The notes below the pieces were generated by a model, which was not told where the DNA came from, made no database searches, and saw nothing but the letters and a program-made list of their open reading frames with translations. From contig NZ_JBFEFG010000268.1 in NCBI RefSeq assembly GCF_040718835.1, positions 496,001 to 560,000 on the forward strand: a stretch of 64,000 nt of DNA. Reading direction: 5' to 3'. This DNA comes from Bremerella sp. JC817. GTDB lineage: Bacteria; Planctomycetota; Planctomycetia; Pirellulales; Pirellulaceae. The position numbers were made by a program, and so were the translations under genes. Below, piece after piece: positions 8,697 through 17,934 of this stretch. Each line of letters starts with the position of its first letter. The stretch's first letter is position 1.

Positions 8697-10613
8697 ATGA
8701 GAACAAATCAATCAACCGTGCCTTATTGGGTGTTCGCCTTCCTGATTCTGCTGCCTGTCAGCCTTCATGCCGAAGAAGAACTTCGCACGTGGACCGATCA
8801 AACCGGCAAGTTTCAAATCGAAGCGCGGCTGCACGAGGTGAAGGGAAACCAGGTCACCCTGCACACCAAAGATGGTCGCGAGATCGCCGTTGCGATTGAT
8901 GTCCTGAGCGAGAAAGATCAGGCATTATTGAAGAAGCAGCCTGCCGCGAATCCGTTTGGCGGCGGGACTATGCTCTCTAACAAGCCAGAAACAAAGCCAA
9001 CCCCGACCGGGCCACCGCAAGAGCTGCTAACCAAAGAAGCCATGCCGACTGAACTTCCGGTCGGAGGTCAGCCAATCGGCTTATCGATCAACAGCGAGCC
9101 AACGGCAATCGCGGCTGACCCAGGCCCGGCCGCGGCCACCTTCCATCCATTCTCGACCGAGCTTGAGAAGGTCGACGCCTATGCCAAGCTATCGCGACCA
9201 GTCCTGGTCGAACCGGAGCAAGCGTTGTACGCCATCTCGGTACATCGCGTGGGGAATTCGGTTTCTCCCGATCACTTCGGAAGGCTGTACCTCGCTTCCC
9301 CTCAGCACCCTGAAGGTCAGGTCGTGCTCGATCTGCCCGAAACGCTGGTCCTGCTCGATCACTATCCGGCAACCGATCGCACGCTGATCGTTGTGGGTGT
9401 CGACAGCCCCAGCCAACGTGGTGGCGACCTGGTGCTGCTGGAAGGTCTTGCCGCTGGAATGCCAACCGCTCTGGCACGATGGCATTTGCCCGAATGGCAG
9501 AAGCCAGGCTTCAAGCCGAAAGTGGAATATGCCCGGCTACTCGACAGCGAGAAGGCTGTCGTTCAGGTCAACAGTTCGATCTATGTCTGGGACCTGCAAG
9601 CCGGCAAATCGATCTTCACCATGAAAGATGCTCGCCCCGGCAAGCTGCAACTCAGTGGAGGTCAGCGTTACCTGGCCATTCCCAACCGAGGCGCCGTTTG
9701 CGTGGTCGACTTGAAAGAAGGGAAGCAACTTTGTGCGTTGCCATTTTCAACACCGACCACGCCAGAAGTAGCGTTCTCGCCCGATGGCACTAAGTTAGCC
9801 ATGATTGCCGGAAATCAGTATCAGACCTGGAACTTGCCCGAGGCTTCCGTCCAGCATGAAGGAACCATCGCGCAGACGATGGGCGTCTTCTTCGGTTGGC
9901 TTGACGACGAACTGCTGCTGACCCAAATGGGAGGCGTGATCGACCCGGCACTCGGCGCATCCCTCTGGCGTTATACGCTTCCCCCGGGGAACGAGACCCC
10001 AACCACACAGCCAGGCGGAGTGGTGATGCTCAACGGATCGTCGACAACGCCGAAATCGATGTTGGCAGTCGAGGTACCGCATGCCCCCGTTAAAGCAGTC
10101 CGTCAGAAACTGGCCGACGGAGGAGACGATATCTTCCTGACACGATCAGGGACAGAAGTCGCGTTGAAGGTCGAATCGCTGCCTGACGTCGACGAAAAGA
10201 TCATCCTCGACGGGTTGAAAACGGCTGTCGAACGTGCCGGCTGGGTGGTAAATCCGGACGCCTCGATCGTTCTCGTTGCGAAGATCGACCGTGCCGACGA
10301 AATCAACTTGAACTTCCGCTTTATCGGCGGCGCACCGGCCGGAGCTCAGCAAACGGCTCGCCTGAAGCCTTACACCAACAGTCTCGAGATCCGTCATGGG
10401 GACGACATTCTGTGGAAGCGTCACCGCGAGAACATGGTGCCACGTCTCCTGCGGATTGAAGATGGCGAGACCGTGCAACAGGCCGTCACCCGTTACGAAC
10501 GCGCCGACCCTGAGTACTTCTCGCGACTGCAGATCCCGCCCCGTATCTTGAAACCTGAAGTTTCACAAAGCATCGGACGCAGCACAATCCAAGACCAGAA
10601 ATGGCGAGACTAA
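8697..10613 (+). CDS. Secreted SHD1-domain protein with WD40-like propeller region
   Basis: 638 residues with a signal peptide (YWVFAFLILLPVSLHAEEE). Residues about 29-80 (RTWTDQTGKFQIEARLHEVKGNQVTLHTKDGREIAVAIDVLSEKD) form an SHD1 (SLA1 homology 1) domain, a hallmark of planctomycete secreted proteins. A Pro/Thr linker and a long region with weak WD-type repeats follow (VYVWDLQAGKSIFTMKD and SPDGTKLAMIAGNQYQTWNL style blades). The last ~150 residues are unassigned. It is transcribed divergently from imuA. Function unknown; a protein-interaction role outside the cytoplasm is likely. It shares its general design with the gene at 42446-44776. Confidence 0.75.
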   Translation: MRTNQSTVPYWVFAFLILLPVSLHAEEELRTWTDQTGKFQIEARLHEVKGNQVTLHTKDGREIAVAIDVLSEKDQALLKKQPAANPFGGGTMLSNKPETKPTPTGPPQELLTKEAMPTELPVGGQPIGLSINSEPTAIAADPGPAAATFHPFSTELEKVDAYAKLSRPVLVEPEQALYAISVHRVGNSVSPDHFGRLYLASPQHPEGQVVLDLPETLVLLDHYPATDRTLIVVGVDSPSQRGGDLVLLEGLAAGMPTALARWHLPEWQKPGFKPKVEYARLLDSEKAVVQVNSSIYVWDLQAGKSIFTMKDARPGKLQLSGGQRYLAIPNRGAVCVVDLKEGKQLCALPFSTPTTPEVAFSPDGTKLAMIAGNQYQTWNLPEASVQHEGTIAQTMGVFFGWLDDELLLTQMGGVIDPALGASLWRYTLPPGNETPTTQPGGVVMLNGSSTTPKSMLAVEVPHAPVKAVRQKLADGGDDIFLTRSGTEVALKVESLPDVDEKIILDGLKTAVERAGWVVNPDASIVLVAKIDRADEINLNFRFIGGAPAGAQQTARLKPYTNSLEIRHGDDILWKRHRENMVPRLLRIEDGETVQQAVTRYERADPEYFSRLQIPPRILKPEVSQSIGRSTIQDQKWRD

Positions 10614-10625
10614 CCGCCGACGCGA

Positions 10626-10943
10626 CTATGCCGAGTCGGCTTCCATGTTGACCAAGATGCGGCCCGCTTCGACCTTCACCTCGAAACAATCGAGGTGAAT
10701 CGAGCTGAGCTGATGCTTGCCGCTGGTAACGTCGTATTGCCAGCCATGCCAAGGACACGTCACGATGTTGCCACACAACTCGCCTTGTCCGACCGGGCCA
10801 CCTTGATGCGCGCACATGCCATCGGTGGCGAAGAATCCATCTTCGGTATGATAGATGGCCACCATCTGTTTGGCGGCCACCACTTCCATTGCCTGGCCGA
10901 CCGGACAGTCGGCTTCCGCGGCAACATCAACCCAGTTGGGCAT
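10626..10943 (-). CDS. Small Rieske [2Fe-2S] ferredoxin-like protein
   Basis: 105 residues from the ATG at 10941-10943 (MPNWVDVAAEAD); AAAGGA lies eight bases upstream. The two Rieske motifs are intact: CAHQGG (Cys-x-His) and CPWHGW (Cys-x-x-His). With VKVEAGRILVNME at the end, it matches the stand-alone ferredoxins related to NirD and dioxygenase ferredoxin components. It probably carries electrons to an oxygenase or reductase encoded elsewhere; no partner oxygenase is in the window. It starts 23 bases after the esterase gene on the same strand, probably an operon. Confidence 0.88.
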   Translation of the reverse strand: MPNWVDVAAEADCPVGQAMEVVAAKQMVAIYHTEDGFFATDGMCAHQGGPVGQGELCGNIVTCPWHGWQYDVTSGKHQLSSIHLDCFEVKVEAGRILVNMEADSA

Positions 10944-10966
10944 TCGCAAATCCTTTCGTGGCAAGT

Positions 10967-11854
10967 CTAGTTGTTGGCGTCTTCGGGCTTCAAATGCTTG
11001 TCGAAGAAGTTCCGCGTTTCGAGCAGCATCTTGCGGAACGTTGGTCCGCTGAAGCCGTGCCCTTCGTTCTCGTACATCACCAGCTTCGAGTCGCGTCCTG
11101 CCTTTCGCAGAGCCGCGTCAAACTCGACCGACTGCTGGTAAGAGACCAGGGCGTCTTTGTCTCCCTGAAATGTCAGGATCGGCACGGTCTTATCGTCGAT
11201 ATGCAGCAGCGGCGAGGCATCGATCTTCGCTTGCGTCGGGCCTTCACCTACGAACTCGTCAACCATTTGCTTCACGGCTGGATTGCCGCTGATCGCATCG
11301 GCGGTCGCTTTATCGCGAAGATCGGCCGGGCCATAAATATTGACGACCGCTTGCACGCGCGTCGACGTTTCACCCGAAGCCGCCACGTCGGTTGTTCCCA
11401 GCAGCGAAACCAGGTGCCCACCCGCCGAATCGCCAGCGGCCCCGATGCGGGAAGGATCGATGTTCAGCTTCTCGGCGTTCTCGCGAATCCAGCGGACTGC
11501 CTGGCGACAATCGTCGATCGCGGCCGGCCATTGATTGACGAGCTTCCCCTCGGCATCGCGACCAACCAAACGGTACGAGATGCTAACCGCGACGTAGCCA
11601 TGCGGTACCAGGTGATGGGCCAGGGCGACTTCGGCTCCGGCCTGGCGATTTCCGCCCCGCCAACCACCACCATGCACCAGCAGCACAACGGGAAGTGGTT
11701 CGGCCGATGCTTCCGCCGGTGAGTAGATATCGGCCATCAGCTCGACATCGCCCGCTTTGCCGTAAACAACATCACGTTCGACGTTCACGTCGGCGGCAAA
11801 CGTGACCGAGCAGCCGATCAGAATCAACAGCAGGGCAGTGAAGGGACGGATCAT
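10967..11854 (-). CDS. Secreted alpha/beta-hydrolase esterase (BD-FAE/HSL-like)
   Basis: 295 residues from the ATG at 11852-11854. The signal sequence MIRPFTALLLILIGCSVTFA contains a possible lipobox (LIGC), so the enzyme is a lipoprotein or is exported. The catalytic features are visible: oxyanion motif HGGGW (61-65), nucleophile elbow GDSAGG (Ser143), GDKDALV with the acid and NEGHGF with the histidine. This is the carboxylesterase/feruloyl-esterase-like group found widely in planctomycete polysaccharide degradation. The substrate is not predictable. It is followed closely by the Rieske gene. Confidence 0.85.
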   Translation of the reverse strand: MIRPFTALLLILIGCSVTFAADVNVERDVVYGKAGDVELMADIYSPAEASAEPLPVVLLVHGGGWRGGNRQAGAEVALAHHLVPHGYVAVSISYRLVGRDAEGKLVNQWPAAIDDCRQAVRWIRENAEKLNIDPSRIGAAGDSAGGHLVSLLGTTDVAASGETSTRVQAVVNIYGPADLRDKATADAISGNPAVKQMVDEFVGEGPTQAKIDASPLLHIDDKTVPILTFQGDKDALVSYQQSVEFDAALRKAGRDSKLVMYENEGHGFSGPTFRKMLLETRNFFDKHLKPEDANN

Positions 11855-11951
11855 GAGTTGGGTTCCGGGACGAGAGATGGAGGAACGATAGGTCGAGGGG
11901 TGAGCTCTATTCTCGCCCAACGCGCGGCGCCACTCAACTCCCTGGGGCTGA

Positions 11952-12473
11952 CTAACCGTCAACCGGATTCTCAGGCGTTTCCAGCGTTAGTTGAAAGAAG
12001 CCCAGGTCGAGCCAGCGACCAAACTTGAACGCCGCTTGCGGGATCGTTCCCGAATGCTGAAAGCCAAGCTTCTGGTGCAGGCGAATGCTTCCAGTGTTGC
12101 TCATATCGATTCCGCCCACCAGCACATGCTTGCCTTGCTTCTTTGCGGCCGCGATGACCTGCTCGAGCAGCGCTTGCCCAAGCCCTTTGCCGCGATGATC
12201 TTTGTGGACGTAGATCGAATGTTCAACCGTGTATTTGTAAGCGGGAAAAGGACGAAAGGTTCCGTACGAAGCGAACCCCATCAGTTGGCCTGCGTCGTCG
12301 ATCGCTCCGATCACGGGGAAGTCGCCCAGACGTTTGTTTTCAAACCAGGTCACCATGCTTTCCGCTGGCCGCGGATGATAGTCATAAAGCGCCGTGGAAT
12401 GGACGATCGCGTCGTTCAAGATATCCAGGATCGCCGCGGCATGTTCCTGGTAGGTGCAAGTGACAAACGTCAT
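11952..12473 (-). CDS. GNAT N-acetyltransferase, phosphinothricin acetyltransferase-like
   Basis: 173 residues, one GNAT domain. It opens MTFVTCTYQEHAAAILDILNDAIVHSTALYDYHPRP, the typical start of the PAT/MnaT group. The acetyl-CoA binding stretch is HKDHRGKGLGQALLEQVI, followed by IDMSNTGSIRLHQKLGFQHSGTIPQAAFKFGRWLDL, also typical. In E. coli the relative MnaT acetylates methionine derivatives; the substrate here is unknown. The gene lies between two hydrolase genes on the same strand, with gaps of about 40 and 100 bases. Confidence 0.85.
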   Translation of the reverse strand: MTFVTCTYQEHAAAILDILNDAIVHSTALYDYHPRPAESMVTWFENKRLGDFPVIGAIDDAGQLMGFASYGTFRPFPAYKYTVEHSIYVHKDHRGKGLGQALLEQVIAAAKKQGKHVLVGGIDMSNTGSIRLHQKLGFQHSGTIPQAAFKFGRWLDLGFFQLTLETPENPVDG

Positions 12474-12512
12474 ACAAGGTGGTCTTTGAAGCGGTGAAAC
12501 GTTTTCAGGCCA

Positions 12513-13208
12513 TCATAGCACAGGGCAGTCGTCCGCGCTGAGGCGGTCGGCCGAATCGCTGAACCTGCCGAACTGCAAAAAATGAACCACTTCGGCCTGG
12601 ACCTCCCGTTTCACCAACACCCAGTTGTGACCACACCCCACCGTGATGTGATCGCGCTGATTCGCGACGAAGGTACTGGCCATCGCCACCAAGGCATCTT
12701 GCCGGCAACCAATCACGCCGATGTCCATCGATGGAAACGGAGGCAGATGATGGACCAGACTTTCGGGGGCGGCCGAGATCTCATTCAGGGCAGGGCAGAT
12801 GCCACGCAGTCCCATCCCAAACCAGCCAGCGACGAGCGAGCCATGGTTGGGTGGCGCCAGCAGCACCGCGCGGCCAGGTCGGCTCCAGTTCATCTCGGCG
12901 AGGGTTGCTCGCAAGATGATGCCACCCATGCTGTGCGTGACGAAGTGGACGGGCTGGTCATCGTCGGCAAACGTCTCGAGGAACAGCCGCAACCTTCGAG
13001 CGTGATCGCGGAGCCCGTTGAAGGTGCTCCAGTAACCCCAACGCGTCGCCGTGAATTCGTGCCGGGTCAGATACCGCGCCAAGGGCCCCATCACGATTGT
13101 GTTCGCGCCGATCCCATGGATCACAACCACCCGGCCCGACCGATAAACCGGGTCGGCGGTCGTCTGTTGTGCAAATGGCTCGGTTGCTGAGGTAACAGGA
13201 TCGGTCAT
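12513..13208 (-). CDS. Alpha/beta-hydrolase, lipase/PGAP1-like
   Basis: 231 residues without a clear signal peptide. VVVIHGIGAN (28-36) gives the oxyanion region and VTHSMGGIILR carries the nucleophile Ser93. GVIGCRQDALVAMAST and GCGHNWVLV are likely positions for the acid and the catalytic histidine. This arrangement fits the small lipase-like/PGAP1-like hydrolases of unknown substrate. The ATG has no strong ribosome site, so the start is a guess. Confidence 0.75.
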   Translation of the reverse strand: MTDPVTSATEPFAQQTTADPVYRSGRVVVIHGIGANTIVMGPLARYLTRHEFTATRWGYWSTFNGLRDHARRLRLFLETFADDDQPVHFVTHSMGGIILRATLAEMNWSRPGRAVLLAPPNHGSLVAGWFGMGLRGICPALNEISAAPESLVHHLPPFPSMDIGVIGCRQDALVAMASTFVANQRDHITVGCGHNWVLVKREVQAEVVHFLQFGRFSDSADRLSADDCPVL

Positions 13209-13536
13209 TGCAGAGGAAGTGGTATCGTCGATCAGCCAGTAAGTCAGGTGCTTTCCTATTGTAGGCTCCCGTGACGAGTGGCAATGGTTAACTCGGGTTG
13301 TGCCAACACCTTGAAGAACTCCCCGTGCAGGCGGGCGGAAGCTGCCATCAAAAGTGTAGCTTCGAGCGAACTTTTCCTGACTGCGGCCAACACGAAGTCA
13401 AAATGCTCAACTGAAGCCAATTTCCCGCGACAGTTGCCGAGAAATCGAAGTTTGCCGTCGCAAACATCCCTACCGATGGGTTATTATGGGAATCGATCGC
13501 CGTTGGATCGAAGACACTCACTTTAAGGAGTTTCGG
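13209..13536. other. Intergenic region between divergent hydrolase and thioredoxin-like genes
   Basis: 328 bases without a gene I can defend. Both strands are unusually open: the minus strand carries a stretch ending SARLHGEFFKVLAQPELTIATRHGSLQ just before a TAG at 13262-13264, without a convincing start. The plus strand carries an 82-codon frame at 13278-13526 that looks random. An AAGGAG at 13525-13530 belongs to the gene at 13537. Confidence 0.6.
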
Positions 13537-14556
13537 ATGCCCCGTTTTGCGTTCGCCCTGGTTTTGACTTGCTCGCTGTTGATCGCCGGGAATGGTGACC
13601 TATATGCCCAGACGACTAGCAACACTTCGGGCTCGTCCATCTCGCTTGGCCAGGCACTGGCCGGGGTGCGTTGGCAAGGCCGGATGCCATCGGAAGCGGT
13701 CATTGGCGACAAGACGCCGATCGTGATGGTCTACGCCTCATGGTGTCCCAAGTGCAACGTCTGGTCGCCGGACGCCTTCAATCAGATTCGCGAATCGATC
13801 AAAGACAAGCCGATCGTTTTATTCGCGATCAACGCTGACGAAACGACCCGCGGCGTGAACTACGCCTTAGAGCGCAATCTGGTCGGCCCCAACATCTTTC
13901 ATGGCGACGATCCTTCGATCGTCAAACGGATGGGCCTCGACTCCGAGTTGTTCAAGTATTCCGTCTTCCAGGATGGCATGCAGTCTGACAGCGGTTCGGT
14001 CGGATCGTACTTCCCCGGTCCCAACGACTCCAAAGACTTCGCCATCGTGCGAAAGCTGAAGACCGGCATGAACGGCGAGTTCTCGGTACTCAGCCCCGAC
14101 ATGTCGGAAGGTTTGAAGCAACTGCTCTGGCCGGCCGAAGTTGGCAGCAAGCTCGACGAGCGTTCGCTACTGTCGATGCGGAAGAACATGGACGACGACC
14201 TCATCTCTGAGTTTAACTCGGCAGTCAGCGGCTTTCTCAATCGCCAGGTCGAAAAGATCAAGGCTTCCCGCGAAGGCTCGATGCCGGAACGCCTGGCCGG
14301 GTACGAACTGGCCGAACAAGTGGCCACCGACTTCAAGTCGACGCCCCAAGGACGTGCCTGTCGCGAATTGGTCGATCAGCTGAAGGAAGACGAAACCTTT
14401 CAGGACGAGTTGACCGCTAAGAAGCTGTACGAGCAAGGCATGCAGAAAGCGAACTCCGCCGTGACGCTTCGCCGCGCGATGGGTCGCGTGATTAGCCGTT
14501 ATCCGGAAACGCACTTCGGCAAAGAAGCCCAGAAAGCGGTCGACTCGGCGAGCTAA
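13537..14556 (+). CDS. Exported thioredoxin-like protein
   Basis: 339 residues from the ATG at 13537, with AAGGAG six bases upstream (13525-13530). A signal peptide (MPRFAFALVLTCSLLIAGNGDLYAQ) is followed by a thioredoxin-fold domain with a redox CxxC at Cys70 and Cys73 (MVYASWCPKCNVWSPDAF). The C-terminal half is helical and charged and has no match I recognise. It is probably a periplasmic disulfide reductase or oxidase, or a redox-fold adaptor. The stop overlaps the stop of the convergent GNAT gene by four bases. Confidence 0.75.
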   Translation: MPRFAFALVLTCSLLIAGNGDLYAQTTSNTSGSSISLGQALAGVRWQGRMPSEAVIGDKTPIVMVYASWCPKCNVWSPDAFNQIRESIKDKPIVLFAINADETTRGVNYALERNLVGPNIFHGDDPSIVKRMGLDSELFKYSVFQDGMQSDSGSVGSYFPGPNDSKDFAIVRKLKTGMNGEFSVLSPDMSEGLKQLLWPAEVGSKLDERSLLSMRKNMDDDLISEFNSAVSGFLNRQVEKIKASREGSMPERLAGYELAEQVATDFKSTPQGRACRELVDQLKEDETFQDELTAKKLYEQGMQKANSAVTLRRAMGRVISRYPETHFGKEAQKAVDSAS

Positions 14557-15404
14557 CCAGCTTCCAAGCTGGTGACGCCATAGATCCACCCATGATCTAG
14601 CGCCGGCACCGGCCCCAGGTACATGCGCGTGCACTCGAAGACTTGCTGCATGCCAAACTCTTGGCACATCGCCCACGCGTCCGGATTGTTCTCCGGCGCG
14701 TCGAGGAAAACCGGCCCGGTCTTTGCGCGGGCCAACGACGCGTGCATCAATTGCCGCGCGACATTGCCATCGGCAGCGAACAATGGCCCAATCTTCCAAC
14801 CGCTGCGGCATGCTCTTAAAACGCAGTAACCTTTCAGCTCTCCTTGCTGATGAACGCCCAGCCAATGGACGCCTGGCTGCGAGGTCCACGCCTTCAAGTA
14901 AGCATCGCGCGGTCCCGGAAAGCCATACTGGTCAAGCTTCGCCACGGCATCCCAATCGGCGGCGGAAAGCTCGACGACATCGGGCGTTTCGCCAGCCGAG
15001 ATACTCTCGGCATCGACGCTGAAGCGACAATGCCGCGTGAAGATCTCGAAGCCACCTTTGTGATAGAACGGAATCATGCTGGTGACCGCGTCCATCCCGA
15101 TCGTTCCGCCTGATTCCAGCCGCGACTGCAGTCGATCGCGTCGGGCATACCAAAGCTGCCGCCCCAGACCTTGGCCACGAAATTCAGGCTTCATGATGAA
15201 CAAGCCCATGAAGCCATAGCTCGGCCCATGATAGAACGCGCCACCAGCCCCCGCCATCTGACCGTCGACTTCGATCGCCATGAAACCTTCAGGATCGGTT
15301 CGCCAAAAGCTTTCCGCGTCGTGCAGGCCAGGATTCCAGCCTTCGCCAGCGGCCCATTCCACTAGTTCAAACGCTTCGGCCTGGGTGGTGTTGCGGATGG
15401 TCAT
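14553..15404 (-). CDS. Two-domain GNAT acetyltransferase
   Basis: 283 residues from the ATG at 15402-15404 (MTIRNTTQAEAFELVEWAAGEGWNPG), with AAGGAAC just upstream. The N-terminal GNAT domain has the acetyl-CoA loop KPEFRGQGLGRQLW. The second half (GLHDAESF...ELSAADWDAVAKLD...GYCVLRACRSGWKIGPLFA) matches the C-terminal acetyltransferase-like domain (Acetyltransf_18) of the YitI/GNAT group. Such proteins acetylate small amines; the substrate is unknown. Convergent with the thioredoxin-like gene, sharing the four bases CTAA. Confidence 0.82.
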   Translation of the reverse strand: MTIRNTTQAEAFELVEWAAGEGWNPGLHDAESFWRTDPEGFMAIEVDGQMAGAGGAFYHGPSYGFMGLFIMKPEFRGQGLGRQLWYARRDRLQSRLESGGTIGMDAVTSMIPFYHKGGFEIFTRHCRFSVDAESISAGETPDVVELSAADWDAVAKLDQYGFPGPRDAYLKAWTSQPGVHWLGVHQQGELKGYCVLRACRSGWKIGPLFAADGNVARQLMHASLARAKTGPVFLDAPENNPDAWAMCQEFGMQQVFECTRMYLGPVPALDHGWIYGVTSLEAG

Positions 15405-15558
15405 GATCGGGTTCCTTGAGGGTGACTCATCATCGATTGCGGTCATTCTAGCCAGAAGCTTCACCGTATGGGGAATGGAGGTACCTACTTGCCTCGCGCC
15501 GCGGCACGAAGTAGGGTCGAGGGAAACCATTCCCCATCCCGCCACAGGAAAACCTACC

Positions 15559-16668
15559 ATGCGATTGTCGCTGACTCTCTTCTTTTTGCTTGCTTTGCTG
15601 CTGCCACTTGCAGCCTCGCCGGTCTCAGCTCAGGAAAAAGACGCCGACAAAACCACGTGGCACGATATTACAACGTGGGGTGTCGAAGGACGCATTCTGC
15701 CCGATCAGGAACGTGCCCGCTGGTTCGACCGCTTGCCAGCTTCGGCGGAAGGCAAAGTCACCGACGCCGTGTGGAACCTCAGCCGTGACAGCGCCGGCAT
15801 GATGGTCCGTTTTGAAACCGACGCCACCGATCTGCAGATTCACTACAAGCTGAAGGACGCGGGCCTCGCGATGCCACACATGCCGGCAACCGGCGTCAGC
15901 GGCGTCGACTTGTATGCCCGCGACAGCGACGGCAAATGGAAGTGGGTCGCCGTGACCAAGCCTTCCAGCCAAGAGATGAACACGACCTGGATTAATGGTC
16001 TGGCTCCAGGCTATCGAGAGTACGCCGCCTATTTGCCGCTGTACAACGGTATCGAGTTTCTGAAGATCGGTGTGCCTGCCGACGCTAAGTTCAAGGGCTT
16101 GGCCCCACGCGACAATCCGATCGTCTTCTACGGCACGAGCATCACGCACGGTGCATGTGCCAGCCGTCCTGGCATGGTGCATACCGCGATTCTCGGTCGC
16201 TGGTTCGATCGTCCTGTCGCCAACCTGGGCTTCTCGGGCAACGGCAAGATGCATGAAGAAGTTGCCGACTATCTGGTGCAGGTCGACGCGGCTGTTTACG
16301 TGATCGACTGCCTGCCAAACATGAACGCTGAGATGGTCGAAAATCGAACCGTGCCGCTCGTGAAGCAGTTGCGAGCCGCCAAGCCAGAGACGCCGATCGT
16401 GCTGGTCGAAGATCGTCGCAACACGAACGATTGGATCTTGCCTGGTCGCAGCAAGCATCACACCGCCAACCATGCGGCGTTGAAGGCTGCCTACAAGCAG
16501 TTGACCGATGCCGGCGTGAAGAACCTCTATTACATCGAAGGGGACACGCTTTACGGTGACGACACCGAAGGGGCCACCGACGCCTCGCATGCCAGCGATC
16601 TGGGCTTCATGCGTCAGGCCGAAGCGTTCCGCCCGGTTCTGGAAGAAGCCCTCGGTTCGTCGAAGTAG
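15559..16668 (+). CDS. Secreted SGNH/GDSL-family hydrolase
   Basis: 369 residues from the ATG at 15559, with AGGAAA upstream. The signal peptide is MRLSLTLFFLLALLLPLAASPVSAQ. Residues about 40-180 form a beta-rich N-terminal domain (TDAVWNLSRDSAGMMVRFETDATDLQIHYKL). The SGNH domain follows: GTSITHG with Ser194, GNG near 227-229, and DASHASDLGFMRQA carrying the Asp and His near the C-terminus. This two-domain plan is that of the secreted SGNH hydrolases often annotated as acetylhydrolases acting on polysaccharide esters. Bond specificity is inferred only from the fold. Confidence 0.85.
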   Translation: MRLSLTLFFLLALLLPLAASPVSAQEKDADKTTWHDITTWGVEGRILPDQERARWFDRLPASAEGKVTDAVWNLSRDSAGMMVRFETDATDLQIHYKLKDAGLAMPHMPATGVSGVDLYARDSDGKWKWVAVTKPSSQEMNTTWINGLAPGYREYAAYLPLYNGIEFLKIGVPADAKFKGLAPRDNPIVFYGTSITHGACASRPGMVHTAILGRWFDRPVANLGFSGNGKMHEEVADYLVQVDAAVYVIDCLPNMNAEMVENRTVPLVKQLRAAKPETPIVLVEDRRNTNDWILPGRSKHHTANHAALKAAYKQLTDAGVKNLYYIEGDTLYGDDTEGATDASHASDLGFMRQAEAFRPVLEEALGSSK

Positions 16669-16680
16669 GCACGTTCCGCC

Positions 16681-17538
16681 TTACTCTGCCAGCCAAGGCA
16701 CCGCCGGGCAAACGATAGGATCGTCCGGCGAAAGATTCACACCGAAATGCTCGGCCAACAGGTCGAGCATTTCCTGTTTCGAACCGATCGGATGCTTCTT
16801 CGCCACGCCATTGGCATCGCGTATCGAGAACTCGTCGTTCAGCATCGTTAATCGCACGCCATTGGGAGCGGCCCGGGAAACCATCAACAGGTTCCGGAAG
16901 CGCGAGCCAGGATGCGTCGAGGTGAACCAGTTGGCCACTTCGCGATCGATCAGCGGCATCTCTTCCAGGCTCATCTCGTACAAGTCTTGCCATTCGCCTT
17001 GAAGCAGCGCCTGGTGGTAATAGAGCGAGCCCGACTTCACGATGCGTCGCCTTTCGTGCGGGGTCGACTGCGGTTCGTCCGTCAGCAACCGCAAGGCGGC
17101 GGTCGGGCTAAGACCACCGACCCCCACGTCGGCCAGCCACGACATGCCCTCCAGTTCAATCCGCACAATCAAGTGGGTCCGCGGCGTGACTTGCTCGCGC
17201 GGGTAGCCAATCTTGACCCGAGCACTCAGCGGCCGGACCTCGAATCCGAGTGTTTCCAAAGCGAGTAGCAGCAGACCGTTTTGCTCGAAACAGTAGCCAC
17301 CCCGACGATCGTGGATCAGTTTCTGCTGGATCGAAGCCGAATCGAGCCGGACTGGTCGCTGCATCAGGGGATCGAGATTCTCAAACGGAATGGTCAGAAC
17401 ATGCCGCTCGACAATGCCATGCAACGTCTCGACACTGACCTCGCGTGATCCGGTGTAAGCGATCCGAGAAAAGTACGCGTCGAGGTCCAATGGAGCTTGC
17501 GGAAGATCGGAAACAGGGGCTGAGATATTCAATGACAC
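16681..17538 (-). CDS. Arylamine N-acetyltransferase (NAT)
   Basis: The Cys-His-Asp triad is complete: Cys83 in RRGGYCFEQN, His122 in PRTHLIV and Asp137 in LADVGVGG, with the family's usual spacing. The conserved LDLDAYFSRIAYTG segment opens the domain. I set the start at a GTG (17536-17538), which gives 285 residues, close to the family's 270-280. The frame stays open 56 codons further and no start has a good ribosome site, so the N-terminus is uncertain. It transfers acetyl from acetyl-CoA to aromatic amines or hydrazines. Convergent with the SGNH hydrolase, 12 bases apart. Confidence 0.88.
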   Translation of the reverse strand: MSLNISAPVSDLPQAPLDLDAYFSRIAYTGSREVSVETLHGIVERHVLTIPFENLDPLMQRPVRLDSASIQQKLIHDRRGGYCFEQNGLLLLALETLGFEVRPLSARVKIGYPREQVTPRTHLIVRIELEGMSWLADVGVGGLSPTAALRLLTDEPQSTPHERRRIVKSGSLYYHQALLQGEWQDLYEMSLEEMPLIDREVANWFTSTHPGSRFRNLLMVSRAAPNGVRLTMLNDEFSIRDANGVAKKHPIGSKQEMLDLLAEHFGVNLSPDDPIVCPAVPWLAE

Positions 17539-17934
17539 GACGGGAGGACTTTCTAACGAACTAGAAACCTGACTTAAGCAATGGGGCGACTTCGTTATAC
17601 GACGACTTGTCATTCTTCTGACAGCCCCATCCCAATACCATGCGACACTCATCTCTTCTGAGCATTGTTTCGCAATCAGGTTCGCTGCCCCCCTGGTTGG
17701 CGCCAACGAATCAGATATTTTTACAATGCCACAAAGCTTTTTTTCGTTGAACGTTTCTTCAGGTCACCTTAAACTGATATGAGCACTGCCCATTTAGGGG
17801 CCATTTTCCCCTATTTGTGACTGCTTTAGGCTCAAGATTCTTTTCGCATGCCTTATCTCTGCCCATTCGGCGCAGTTCATTTATTCTCCATATTCCCCAT
17901 AGTACCGCTATGGGACTCGCTAAAGGGTAACCCT

